Source: IMCC26077 sp964561165 (lineage in GTDB: Bacteria > Actinomycetota > Actinomycetes > Nanopelagicales > Nanopelagicaceae). Taken from it: a stretch of 37,520 nt of DNA. The stretch lies in the NCBI GenBank assembly GCA_964561165.1, contig CAZLOJ010000009.1, forward strand, positions 1-37,520. The letters run 5' to 3'. The stretch's first letter is position 1. Every line of letters starts with the position of its first letter. Below the pieces are notes generated by a model. It was not told the origin of the DNA. It searched no databases and saw only the letters and a list, made by a program, of their open reading frames with translations. Shown here in pieces: positions 15,037 to 22,998 of this stretch. The position numbers and the translations under genes were made by a program.

Positions 15037-15059
15037 ATTACTGCATAATTCAATAGTAA

Positions 15060-15093
15060 TTAACCCCTATCGCCAATCGGCGGTGGGGGTTAA
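15060..15093. terminator. Bidirectional hairpin between histone-like gene and marR
   Basis: A 15-bp stem (15060-15074 with 15079-15093), all positions paired counting two G-U wobbles, around a 4-nt loop. The arms begin and end with TTAACCCC and GGGGTTAA. Convergent genes flank it on both sides, and a weak T-rich tract (TTAATTCGTTTCT) follows on the plus strand. It is the only convincing terminator-like structure in the window. Confidence 0.75.
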
Positions 15094-15106
15094 TTCGTTT
15101 CTAGGT

Positions 15107-15610
15107 TCAGTTCCGAGGCGTAGATTTTTCGCAGAGTGATAGCTCAGAAATAGTTATCGCTTTGCTGATCTTTGAGAATATTTTTTCTACTTGAAGTTGT
15201 TCACTACTACTGAGATGTTTAAGTAATCTCTTCTGAACGCTCTTTTGATACGTTGGTGCAATCTGCGCAACCTTCGTTACACCTTTACTCGTCAACACTG
15301 CGAAGAGTCCACGTTTATCTTCACTACACCGGACGCGATCAACCCACCCTGCCTCCTCAAGGACCTTCATCCGGTGGGAAAGGCGCGAGCGCGAGACCAT
15401 GGCAATCTGGGCGAGCTCACTCATCCGCATCCGGCGATCCGGGGCCTGCCCGAGCTGGGCGAGAAGTTCGTAATCAGCCAACGTGACCCCGAAATCGCTC
15501 AAATCATCGTCGAGGGCGGCAGTTACTGCTCGAGTTGCAGAGATGTAGGCGCGCCAAGCAGATAACTCGACCGCAGAACGAGCGAGTGCGGGAGGGCGTT
15601 TCTCTGCCAT
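15107..15610 (-). CDS. MarR-family transcriptional regulator
   Basis: The product is 167 aa. Winged-helix features of MarR proteins are clear: LADYELLAQLGQAPDRRMRMSELA, the recognition-helix region VSRSRLSHRMKVLEEAGWV, and the wing RCSEDKRGLFAVLTSKG. The N-terminal (WRAYISATRAVTAALDDDL) and C-terminal helices form the usual dimer. Such regulators bind palindromes and respond to small ligands; target and ligand are unknown here. ATG at 15610 stands 6 nt after TACCCT, so it has its own leaderless promoter. It lies 45 nt downstream of the last gene of the peptide ABC operon, and whether it controls that operon is only a guess. Confidence 0.9.
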   Translation of the reverse strand: MAEKRPPALARSAVELSAWRAYISATRAVTAALDDDLSDFGVTLADYELLAQLGQAPDRRMRMSELAQIAMVSRSRLSHRMKVLEEAGWVDRVRCSEDKRGLFAVLTSKGVTKVAQIAPTYQKSVQKRLLKHLSSSEQLQVEKIFSKISKAITISELSLCEKSTPRN

Positions 15611-15616
15611 GAGTAG

Positions 15617-15622
15617 AGGGTA
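15617..15622 (-). promoter_or_regulatory. Leaderless -10 (TACCCT) for the marR gene
   Basis: TACCCT, 6 nt, ATG. No Shine-Dalgarno sequence; same hexamer and spacing as for the ZIP gene and leuA leader. Confidence 0.65.
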
Positions 15623-15655
15623 TCCAAGGTTGCCTGCGCCAACTACCCAGAATGA

Positions 15656-16696
15656 TTACTCCGGAAAGTGGCAGGCAACTTCACTCTTGCCGACAACGTG
15701 CAGGAGCGGCTCTTCGGAGAAACAGCGCGCTTGGGCTTTCCAGCACCTGGTGTTGAAGACACATCCAGTTGGCGGGTTTGAGGGCGACGGGAGGTCTCCA
15801 CTGAGCACAATCTGCTCGCGCGCGCTTTCCAGAACTGGATCAGGAATCGGAATAGCTGACAAGAGCGCCTTCGTATAAGGGTGGTGGGGGCGCTGATAGA
15901 TCTCTTCCGTTGGCGCTATTTCAACAATCTTTCCCAGATACATCACCGCTACCCGGTCAGAGATGTGCTGCACCACTGAAAGATCGTGGGCGATGAAGAG
16001 ATAGGAGAGGCCAAAATCGTCTTTGAGGTCATCGAGAAGATTGATCACTTGGGCCTGAATGGAGACATCGAGCGCTGAGACCGGTTCGTCGCAGACAATG
16101 AATTCAGGCTTGAGCGCCAACGCTCGAGCGATACCGATCCGCTGACGCTGCCCTCCGGAGAATTCGTGCGGATACCGGTTGTAGTGCTCAGGATTTAATC
16201 CCACGCGCTCCATCAGCTCTTGTACAGCCCGTTTAATCTCGCTCTTCCTGCCACTCTTGCTCTTACTCTTACTTGCGCCCTCACTATCTGCCCCGGCGCC
16301 CATTCCGTGAATCACATAGGCGGCACCGATGATCTCGCCGATAGAGTGGCGTGGATTAAGTGATGAGTACGGATCTTGAAAGATGATCTGCATCTTGGTC
16401 CGAAACGCCTTCATCTTTCGTGGCGAATAGTTGGTGATCTCCTCTCCTTTAAAGAAGATTTCTCCGCTGGTTGGTTCATAGAGCTTGAGCAAGGTCCGCC
16501 CAGCGGTGGATTTACCGCACCCTGATTCGCCAACTAGGCCAAGCGTCTCGCCCGGCTGCAACGCAAAGGAGATGCCGTTGACAGCCTTGTTATCTCCTTT
16601 GGTACGCGCAAAGATGCTATTGCTCGTGATGGGAAAGAATTTCCGTAAATTCCGAACTTCTACGATTGGTGTCTCGGCTGCTCTCTCGTTCGACAT
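15656..16696 (-). CDS. dppF: Oligopeptide/dipeptide ABC transporter ATP-binding protein (DppF/OppF type)
   Basis: This 346-aa ATPase energises peptide uptake at the inner face of the membrane as partner of the DppD-type subunit. Walker A is GESGCGKST (residues 56-64), the Q-loop is IIFQDPYSSLNP, the signature is FSGGQRQRIGIARAL and Walker B is FIVCDEPVSALD. The C-terminal oligopeptide-transporter domain (HPYTKALLSAIPIPDP and the CVFNTRCWKAQARC cysteines) is present. An unusual Ser/Lys/Gly-rich insertion of about 20 residues (131-153, containing SKSKSKSG) lies in the helical subdomain just before the signature. ATG overlaps the upstream stop by one base (TAATG). Confidence 0.95.
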   Translation of the reverse strand: MSNERAAETPIVEVRNLRKFFPITSNSIFARTKGDNKAVNGISFALQPGETLGLVGESGCGKSTAGRTLLKLYEPTSGEIFFKGEEITNYSPRKMKAFRTKMQIIFQDPYSSLNPRHSIGEIIGAAYVIHGMGAGADSEGASKSKSKSGRKSEIKRAVQELMERVGLNPEHYNRYPHEFSGGQRQRIGIARALALKPEFIVCDEPVSALDVSIQAQVINLLDDLKDDFGLSYLFIAHDLSVVQHISDRVAVMYLGKIVEIAPTEEIYQRPHHPYTKALLSAIPIPDPVLESAREQIVLSGDLPSPSNPPTGCVFNTRCWKAQARCFSEEPLLHVVGKSEVACHFPE

Positions 16697-17697
16697 TACA
16701 ACGTCGCCCCTTCCAAATGACAGCGAGCAAAGTGGCTAGGTGCATGCTCAACAAGCGGTGGCATCGTGCTCGCGCAGAGCGCAGGGCCACCATCAACGCG
16801 CGTGGAGAATGTGCAGCGGGGAGCAAATGCACAGCCGGGAGGCAGTGCAATTAAAGAAGGTGGCTGTCCGGCAATTGCGCTCAATCGGGTGCCATGCGAT
16901 CTATCCATGCGCGGCACGGAACTTAACAATCCATGTGTGTAGGGCATCAAGGGGTTGGCGTAGAGCTCGCGCACTGGGGCGCTTTCGACAACTTTGCCGG
17001 CGTACATGACATTGACTCGATCTGCCGCTCCTGCGACCACACCCAAATCGTGGGTGATCAGGATGATGGCCATCTTCAATTCCCGCTGTAGCTCTCGCAA
17101 AAGCTTCAAGATTTGCGCTTGCACCGTGACATCTAGCGCTGTCGTTGGCTCATCTGCGATGAGCAACTCCGGGCTATTGACCAGCGCCATAGCAATCATG
17201 ACTCGTTGGCGCATACCTCCGGAGAATTGATGCGGATAGGCCCGCATCCGAGTGGCAGCTTCCGGGATGCCAACCATGTCCAGGAGTTCAACGGCGCGCG
17301 CCTTGCTCACTTCGTGTTCGACTTCGTTGTGAACTTGATGGGCTTCGATGATCTGATCACCAATGCTGTAATAGGGATGCAGTGATGACATTGGGTCTTG
17401 GAAGATCATCGCAATGTTCTTACCGCGAATTTTCCGTGCCTGCTCGCTGGGTAGGTTGATGAGCTCAACATCTCCCGATGGCTGATGCATGATTGCGCTG
17501 CCGCTAATGCGAGAGGCCCGCGGGGAGAGTAACCCCATTAAAGCTAGGTTAGTGACGGTCTTTCCAGATCCAGATTCACCAACGATAGCTAGCGTTTCGC
17601 CGCGATCAACGGAGATCGAGACGCCATCGACCGCCCGCACCACTCCATCGCTGGTGGGGAACTCGACTCGAAGGTCGTTAACATCTAAAAAGCTCAT
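16696..17697 (-). CDS. dppD: Oligopeptide/dipeptide ABC transporter ATP-binding protein (DppD/OppD type)
   Basis: This 333-aa ATPase has Walker A GESGSGKT (40-47), Q-loop AMIFQDPMSSLHP, signature FSGGMRQRVMIAMAL, Walker B LLIADEPTTALD and the H-loop ITHDLGVV. The C-terminal peptide-transporter extension PYTHGLLSSVPRMD plus GCAFAPRC cysteines marks it as the DppD/OppD member. Its start overlaps the stop of the upstream permease by 4 nt (ATGA) and its stop overlaps the dppF start by one base, so both ATPases are produced in a coupled manner. Confidence 0.95.
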   Translation of the reverse strand: MSFLDVNDLRVEFPTSDGVVRAVDGVSISVDRGETLAIVGESGSGKTVTNLALMGLLSPRASRISGSAIMHQPSGDVELINLPSEQARKIRGKNIAMIFQDPMSSLHPYYSIGDQIIEAHQVHNEVEHEVSKARAVELLDMVGIPEAATRMRAYPHQFSGGMRQRVMIAMALVNSPELLIADEPTTALDVTVQAQILKLLRELQRELKMAIILITHDLGVVAGAADRVNVMYAGKVVESAPVRELYANPLMPYTHGLLSSVPRMDRSHGTRLSAIAGQPPSLIALPPGCAFAPRCTFSTRVDGGPALCASTMPPLVEHAPSHFARCHLEGATL

Positions 17698-18695
17698 GCG
17701 GCGACTCGAACTCGTGGATCGATAAATGCATAGAGAACATCGACAACTAAATTCATCGTAATAACGATTGTTGCCGCAAGAATTGTGGTCGCCACGATGA
17801 TTGGCAGGTCAAAATCAATTACGGCTCCCAGTGACAGTCGACCTAAGCCAGGGAGATTAAATACTGCTTCCGTCAAAATCGCACCGCCTAGCAAGCCGGC
17901 AAAATCTAGCCCTGCCATTGTCGTTAGCGGTGCTAACGCAGCGCGCAGTGTGTGTTTACGTAAAATCACTTTCTCGCTCAACCCTTTTGCGCGCGCAGTT
18001 CTGATGAAATCTTCACTCAGCGTTTCAATTACTGAGTTTCGAACAAATCTCGTATAAAGCGCCGCATAGGCAAACGCCAAAGTGATCCATGGCAGAATCA
18101 TTGTGTTGAGCCACTCCAGCGGATTCTCAAAAATTGGCGTGTAATTTCCTGATGGGTACGGCAATATCCGCCATTTAACGACAACAAAAACTAATAACAG
18201 CAAACCGGTGAGAAAAGTAGGCAGTGAGGTGCCGATAAGCACAAAGACCGTGCTTCCGGTATCTGCAGCGCGACCTCGATATCGGGCGGCCAAGATGCCT
18301 AACCCCACCCCAATAATCAGCCACAGCACGAGCGCTCCGATTGCTAACGAGAGAGTTACTGGAAGCGCCTCAAGAATTGAGTTGGTCACGCAAGCGTGTT
18401 CTTGGAATGAGTAGCCAAAGCTTGGCGCTGGACAAAAAATTGTCGCCGCACCCTCACCGAAGGTTCGGCCAAGAAATAATCCTTTCAAGAAAACTATGTA
18501 TTGAGTCCAGATTGGCAGGTCATAACCAAGACGCTTCCGATTCGCCTCAATGATTGTTGGATCGTTGCAATTCTTGCCGCACGTTAACGCAGCAGGGTCA
18601 AAGGGGAGAATCGCAAAGATTAAGTAAACAGCAAAGCTAACTGCAAATAAGATCGCAACCGAAATTGCAATTCGTCTTGCTAAATAATTAATCAT
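17694..18695 (-). CDS. dppB: Peptide ABC transporter permease (DppB/OppB type)
   Basis: This 333-aa membrane protein has six hydrophobic segments. It begins YLARRIAISVAILFAVSFAVYLIF, as DppB-type permeases do. The EAA loop that contacts the ATPases reads DFIRTARAKGLSEKVILRKHTLRAALAPL, followed by ILTEAVFNLPGLGRL. A periplasmic-side insertion with several Cys (LTCGKNCNDP and TIFCPAPSF...ACVTN) is larger than in enteric DppB. I prefer ATG at 18695; GTG at 18701 is an alternative. Unusually the binding-protein gene, not the other permease gene, is directly upstream. Confidence 0.92.
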   Translation of the reverse strand: MINYLARRIAISVAILFAVSFAVYLIFAILPFDPAALTCGKNCNDPTIIEANRKRLGYDLPIWTQYIVFLKGLFLGRTFGEGAATIFCPAPSFGYSFQEHACVTNSILEALPVTLSLAIGALVLWLIIGVGLGILAARYRGRAADTGSTVFVLIGTSLPTFLTGLLLLVFVVVKWRILPYPSGNYTPIFENPLEWLNTMILPWITLAFAYAALYTRFVRNSVIETLSEDFIRTARAKGLSEKVILRKHTLRAALAPLTTMAGLDFAGLLGGAILTEAVFNLPGLGRLSLGAVIDFDLPIIVATTILAATIVITMNLVVDVLYAFIDPRVRVAA

Positions 18696-18731
18696 CTCCA
18701 CCTGCCTCTGAATGTCTTTCGGTTATTGAAT

Positions 18732-18763
18732 GTTGAGGTGAGGGATTACTCCCCCACCTCAAC
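18732..18763 (-). terminator. Intergenic hairpin after the binding-protein gene
   Basis: A 13-bp stem with one mismatch: GTTGAGGTGAGGG (18732-18744) against CCCCCACCTCAAC (18751-18763), 6-nt loop. No U-run follows in the direction of transcription. In solute-binding-protein operons such hairpins often protect the upstream mRNA from 3' decay or partly terminate, giving more binding protein than permease. An AT-rich near-palindrome (about 18776-18796) lies next to it. Confidence 0.65.
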
Positions 18764-18791
18764 ATGATGTTCGCTAATTAATATAAATTAA

Positions 18792-20555
18792 TTAGGACTT
18801 GACCTTGATATCACCAAATGACGGTGCACCCTGTGGTTCCCAGAAGAAGATTCCTTCTAGCTTGGAGCCCCACATCTCTTGGGTCTTCGAGAAGACGCCA
18901 GGGATGACCCACATTTGATCCATCACGTATTGATTGAGAGCAGCCCACTCCGCACCTTGCGCTGCGCGGTCGGATTGGGAGAGGTTTGCCTCTGCGCGGC
19001 TCTTGAACTCTGCATATGCAGGGTCCTTACCTACGTTAGATAGCGGGAATCCTGCGCCCTCCAAGAAGAGTTCGGGAATAACCGTTGACGCATTCGCCCA
19101 GTCTGGCGCCCAACCGGCACGGGAGAGATCTCCCTGCTTCGTTGGGTCAAGAACTACGGCGTAATACTGGCCTGGCTCGATGAAGTTGAATTTGAGGTTG
19201 ATTCCTGCATTCTTCTTCACTGAGTCAATCCAAATTGTTGCCGACTTCTTGTTGGTATCAGTGTCGCCGACATCGAAGGTAAGTCCGGGACCGGTCGCCT
19301 TGGCGTATACGTCAGGACACGCGGTCTTAGCTTCTGCCATGAGGGCTTGCGCCTTCTCAGGGTTACCTTCTGGCTTGAAATCTTCCAAACCGGTGACTGG
19401 CTTGTAATCAAGGCCCATCAAAGGCTTGATCACGCCATCTGCTGGATCGCCACCAAATGCTGCACCGCCGCCAAGTTGTTGGAGAGCTGCAAAGTCACGA
19501 GCATAGTAAATCGCCTTACGTATCTGTACGCATGGGACTTTGCCCACGTTTACTGCGGTGTAAGTGACATATGGATCGTAGACATTGAGCGCGCGGCTCT
19601 TCCACTCTTCCTTTGGTGTGCCATCTTCATTGAAGACGGTCGCAAGGTTGGTTGGGAGAATCGCATCGAGAGAGAATGCTGCTGGCTCGGAGTCATTCAA
19701 GATCAACTGATCGCGAACTTCTTCCGCCACACCAAAACGAACCACAATCTTGTCTGGGTAGGCATTACGGATTGGATCTGCGTCTTTGCTCCAATTCTCA
19801 TTGCGAACAAGAACCATCTCATCTTTTGCCTTGTACTTCTCGATCTTATATGGACCAGATGAAACTGGTGCTAGATCATATTGATCTCCGGTGTCCTTAG
19901 CTTGTGGAACTGGGCTGAAGGAAAGGTAGGTGACGGTGTAGTTGAAGTCACCGACTGGACGAGAGAGATTGAAAGTGATGGTCTTGTTATCTTCCGAGCA
20001 TGTGACAGCCTTGTCATATGCAGCGGTGTCATTTCCATCAGCCTTGTATGGACCTTTGTAAACAGAGGCGCCTTCTGCATCCTTTGGAATATCGAGCATG
20101 CTGATTGCGTATGTCGGGCCATCGGTGATGACATCAGTTGCGAAGGTACGCGAAACGCCATACTTGACATCTGCACACGTGATATCGCTGCCATCTTCAA
20201 ACTTCGCACCATCACGAAGGGTGAATTCCCAGGTCTTATTTCCATTTGATGCGCGACCAGTATCGGTAGCTAGATCTGGAACGACCTCTGAGCCGGCAGC
20301 TCCCTCAGCTCGCGCGTAAGCAGTGAGCGTGCGGTGCATAAACGAACCGAACCATGCAATGTGTTGACCGGTGTAGTTTCGGTTTGGATCTGCATGTGTC
20401 CATGATTCTGCATTGGTGAGGAATGTGAGCGTTCCGCCCGCACCTCCACTTGATGAAGAGCAACCGACGAGGACTCCGGTAAGTAGCGAAAGTGATGCTA
20501 CCGCGGAGAAAACGCGACGCCCTGTGCGGGATGTTCCCGCAGTTTTCTTGAACAT
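18792..20555 (-). CDS. dppA: Peptide ABC transporter substrate-binding lipoprotein (SBP_bac_5)
   Basis: The 587-aa product has a lipoprotein signal: basic N-terminus (MFKKTAGTSRTGRR), hydrophobic stretch and lipobox LVGC followed by a Ser/Gly linker. The mature part is a cluster C (SBP_bac_5) protein: TWEFTLRDGAKFEDGSDITCADVKYGVSR, SSGPYKIEKYKAKDEMVLVRNENW and VRDQLILNDSEPAAF are typical segments. It captures oligopeptides, dipeptides or similar solutes outside the membrane and delivers them to DppB/DppC; the exact ligand is unknown. A strong AAGGAGG ribosome binding site precedes ATG 20555. Hairpins lie in both flanking gaps, consistent with differential expression inside the operon. Confidence 0.94.
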   Translation of the reverse strand: MFKKTAGTSRTGRRVFSAVASLSLLTGVLVGCSSSSGGAGGTLTFLTNAESWTHADPNRNYTGQHIAWFGSFMHRTLTAYARAEGAAGSEVVPDLATDTGRASNGNKTWEFTLRDGAKFEDGSDITCADVKYGVSRTFATDVITDGPTYAISMLDIPKDAEGASVYKGPYKADGNDTAAYDKAVTCSEDNKTITFNLSRPVGDFNYTVTYLSFSPVPQAKDTGDQYDLAPVSSGPYKIEKYKAKDEMVLVRNENWSKDADPIRNAYPDKIVVRFGVAEEVRDQLILNDSEPAAFSLDAILPTNLATVFNEDGTPKEEWKSRALNVYDPYVTYTAVNVGKVPCVQIRKAIYYARDFAALQQLGGGAAFGGDPADGVIKPLMGLDYKPVTGLEDFKPEGNPEKAQALMAEAKTACPDVYAKATGPGLTFDVGDTDTNKKSATIWIDSVKKNAGINLKFNFIEPGQYYAVVLDPTKQGDLSRAGWAPDWANASTVIPELFLEGAGFPLSNVGKDPAYAEFKSRAEANLSQSDRAAQGAEWAALNQYVMDQMWVIPGVFSKTQEMWGSKLEGIFFWEPQGAPSFGDIKVKS

Positions 20556-20600
20556 ATTCCTCCTTAACGTTGGATATGTGGTTGGTTGGTATTTAGTTAT

Positions 20601-20631
20601 TTACCGTTAGCTCAGCTGTTGCCAACGGTAA
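20601..20631 (-). other. Hairpin between the DppC-type permease gene and the binding-protein gene
   Basis: TTACCGTT (20601-20608) and AACGGTAA (20624-20631) form a perfect 8-bp inverted repeat around 15 nt. It lies directly after the permease stop and about 45 nt before the binding-protein start. It may act as a processing or partial-termination site; no U-run is present. Confidence 0.5.
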
Positions 20632-20637
20632 TTCCAG

Positions 20638-21627
20638 TTAGCTGACCTCACTTCGTGGGTCAAGCGCATCCCGAACTGCATCGCCGAGTAAATTGAAAGT
20701 CAACACGACCAGGATGAGCGCAGTAGAGGGAATTAAGAAATATGTAGGGTTGCTAATAACGTATTTAATTGAATCAGAGATGAGTAGTCCCCACGTTGCA
20801 TCCGGAGGCTGCACACCAAGACCGAGGAATGAAAAAACCGCTTCAGCAGTGAGATAACCAGGCAGTGAGAGCGACAAGTACACAATCACAACAGTCCAAA
20901 GATTTGGCACGATCTCTTTAAAGATGATTCGACGTTGTGAAGCGCCCAAGGCGCGCGCTGCCAAGATGTAATCACGCTCTCTGATTGAGAGCACTTGAGA
21001 GCGCATAATTCGGGCTAGGTATGGCCAGCCAAAGAAAATCAAAATAATCACCAGATAGGTCATGCGAGCAGAGTTGCCCTCCACCAACCCGGTTGCCTCC
21101 AATCGCTGAACCATAGGAAGGCTCAGCGCAACGATCATGAAGAAAGCAGGGAACGCGAGTAGGAAATCGATGAACCGGCCAAGAGTGGAATCCACTGCTC
21201 CGCGGAAATACCCCATCAGGATTCCCATAATGACGCCAATCGTTACGCTGGAAACGGTCACGATCAGCGCGACAAAGAATGAGGTGCGCGCTCCGAAGAG
21301 CAGACGTGCAAGAAGGTCGTGGCCGATACCTGGTTCCAATCCCAGTGGGTGCGCCCAGCTAATCCCGTTAAAGCCTCCAGTAGGAAAACCACGACTATCC
21401 ATCAACTCGTTATATCGAGCGCGCGGATCGAGCCCAAAAAGTGAACGCAAGAGAGGTGCGAAGATCGTGGAAAGGATGAGAAAGAGCGCGATGACCAAAG
21501 TGACCAAGCCAGTCTTATTGGCGCGAAACCTTCGCCAGGCCAATTCGCGCGGGCTGCGGCCGATAACTCCGGAGGCTGTCGTGAGATTGCCAAAGCCGCC
21601 ATCGCTATGCAGCTGCTTTTGGCTCAC
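20638..21627 (-). CDS. dppC: Peptide ABC transporter permease (DppC/OppC type)
   Basis: This 329-aa membrane protein has the N-terminal OppC_N segment (RSPRELAWRRFRANKTGLVTLVIALFLIL) and five further hydrophobic segments. The ATPase-contact EAA loop is DYILAARALGASQRRIIFKEIVPNL, followed by LTAEAVFSFLGLGVQPPDATWG, a hallmark of DppC proteins. GTG at 21627 is preferred because a GGGGG-type ribosome site lies 6-8 nt upstream; GTG at 21636 is possible and would add three residues. It is the first gene of the operon. Having DppC first, then the binding protein, then DppB-DppD-DppF is an unusual order. Confidence 0.92.
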   Translation of the reverse strand: MSQKQLHSDGGFGNLTTASGVIGRSPRELAWRRFRANKTGLVTLVIALFLILSTIFAPLLRSLFGLDPRARYNELMDSRGFPTGGFNGISWAHPLGLEPGIGHDLLARLLFGARTSFFVALIVTVSSVTIGVIMGILMGYFRGAVDSTLGRFIDFLLAFPAFFMIVALSLPMVQRLEATGLVEGNSARMTYLVIILIFFGWPYLARIMRSQVLSIRERDYILAARALGASQRRIIFKEIVPNLWTVVIVYLSLSLPGYLTAEAVFSFLGLGVQPPDATWGLLISDSIKYVISNPTYFLIPSTALILVVLTFNLLGDAVRDALDPRSEVS

Positions 21628-21764
21628 GAATAGCACCCCCGGATAGCGTGTTACTGGCAGGTAGACCGTCCGAACCTACTCTCTATATATAGGCGCTCGC
21701 TACAACCTGGACCCTTTACTTTCGGGAAAATCTCGAGAAAATCTTAGACAAGTACGCTGGGCGG

Positions 21765-21770
21765 TAGATT
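21765..21770 (+). promoter_or_regulatory. Leaderless -10 (TAGATT) for tgt
   Basis: TAGATT is followed by 7 nt and the GTG start. No Shine-Dalgarno sequence. Confidence 0.55.
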
Positions 21771-21777
21771 TCGCACG

Positions 21778-22998
21778 GTGAATCGCGATCAATGGGGCTT
21801 TGTCATAGAAAGCCAGGGCAAGGGCTCCTACCGCCGGGCGCGACGTGGCACCATCTCCACTCCGCATGGCCAGATACAAACCCCAGCCTTCATTCCAGTA
21901 GGTACAAAAGCGACAGTAAAAGCGCTCTCGGTGGAACAAGTTCGCCAGAGCAGTGCGCAAGCAGTGTTATCTAACGCCTATCACCTCTACTTGCAACCTG
22001 GTGCCGAGATCTTGGATCAAGCAGGGGGCTTGAGCTCATTCATGAATTGGAACGGCCCCACCTTCACAGATAGTGGCGGCTTTCAAGTGCTTTCGCTTGG
22101 AGTGGGATTTAAAAAGACATTAGCTATGGATCCTGGCGAAGTTACCGCAGATGATGTCATCCAATCTCCTAAATTGCGATTAGCTCACGTGGATGATGAC
22201 GGCGTTACTTTCAAATCACATCTCGATGGCTCGATGCATCGATTCACTCCAGAGATTTCTATGCAGGTGCAACATCAGATTGGCGCGGACATTATCTTTG
22301 CTTTCGATGAATGTACGACTCTGATGAATAGCAAGGATTATCAAAAACTTGCCCTTGATCGCACCCTCGCTTGGGCACATCGTTGTATTGCAGAACATCG
22401 AAAGCTTACGGAAGAACGAGTTGGAAAACCTTACCAAGCGCTGTTTGGTGTGATTCAGGGTGCGCAGTATGAAGACCTACGTAAAGAAGCTGCGCGCACT
22501 ATTGCAGAACTCGATTTTGATGGATTTGGTATCGGTGGAGCAATCGATAAGAGCGCCCTTACCGAGATAGTTTCTTGGGTCACCGATGAGTTACCTGAAG
22601 ATAAGCCTCGCCATTTACTCGGAATCGGTGAGCCTGACGATCTCTTTCGCGGCGTCGAAAGTGGCGCAGATACTTTCGATTGCGTTGCCCCCACTCGCAA
22701 TGCGCGCACGAGTGCGGTCTATGGACCAGCCGGGCGCTTTAATCTCACGGTAGCCCAGAACCGAACTGCCTTCTCACCTATCGATGAGAATTGCACCTGT
22801 TATACCTGCACCCACTACACAAAGGCTTATTTACATCATCTTTTTAAGAGCAAAGAGATCCTTGGTTCGACGTTAACCACTATCCATAATGTGCATTTCA
22901 CTGTGACGCTTGTGGATCGAATCCGGCAGCATCTTGATCAAGATACATACGAAGACTTTCGGGATGATTTTCTTGCTAGGTACTATCCCTCGCGCTGA
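21778..22998 (+). CDS. tgt: tRNA-guanine transglycosylase (queuine/preQ1 tRNA-ribosyltransferase)
   Basis: This 406-aa enzyme exchanges guanine-34 of GUN-anticodon tRNAs for a queuosine precursor base. Catalytic Asp residues lie in TDSGGFQ (about 98) and FDCVAPTRNAR (about 301). The zinc site near the C-terminus is CTCYTC plus a His in TTIHNVHF. Two departures from the E. coli/Zymomonas type stand out. About 25 extra residues follow FQVLSLG (to about residue 143), and the substrate loop reads GGAIDKS (253-259) where classical preQ1 enzymes have GGLAVGE. GTG at 21778 is the start, behind a leaderless -10. The stop overlaps the 3' end of the convergent queuosine-precursor transporter gene by 16 nt. 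Confidence 0.94.
   Translation: MNRDQWGFVIESQGKGSYRRARRGTISTPHGQIQTPAFIPVGTKATVKALSVEQVRQSSAQAVLSNAYHLYLQPGAEILDQAGGLSSFMNWNGPTFTDSGGFQVLSLGVGFKKTLAMDPGEVTADDVIQSPKLRLAHVDDDGVTFKSHLDGSMHRFTPEISMQVQHQIGADIIFAFDECTTLMNSKDYQKLALDRTLAWAHRCIAEHRKLTEERVGKPYQALFGVIQGAQYEDLRKEAARTIAELDFDGFGIGGAIDKSALTEIVSWVTDELPEDKPRHLLGIGEPDDLFRGVESGADTFDCVAPTRNARTSAVYGPAGRFNLTVAQNRTAFSPIDENCTCYTCTHYTKAYLHHLFKSKEILGSTLTTIHNVHFTVTLVDRIRQHLDQDTYEDFRDDFLARYYPSR

Noticed and set aside
14658..15053. Ala/Phe/Arg-rich open frame on the minus strand opposite the histone-like gene
   Set aside because: It is the mirror of the tandem repeats; composition is fully explained by the plus-strand codons, and it has no ribosome site of its own.
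18776..18796. AT-rich near-palindrome as an operator
   Set aside because: It overlaps the end of the binding-protein gene and is low-complexity TTAATTAA-type sequence; no regulator or promoter geometry supports it.
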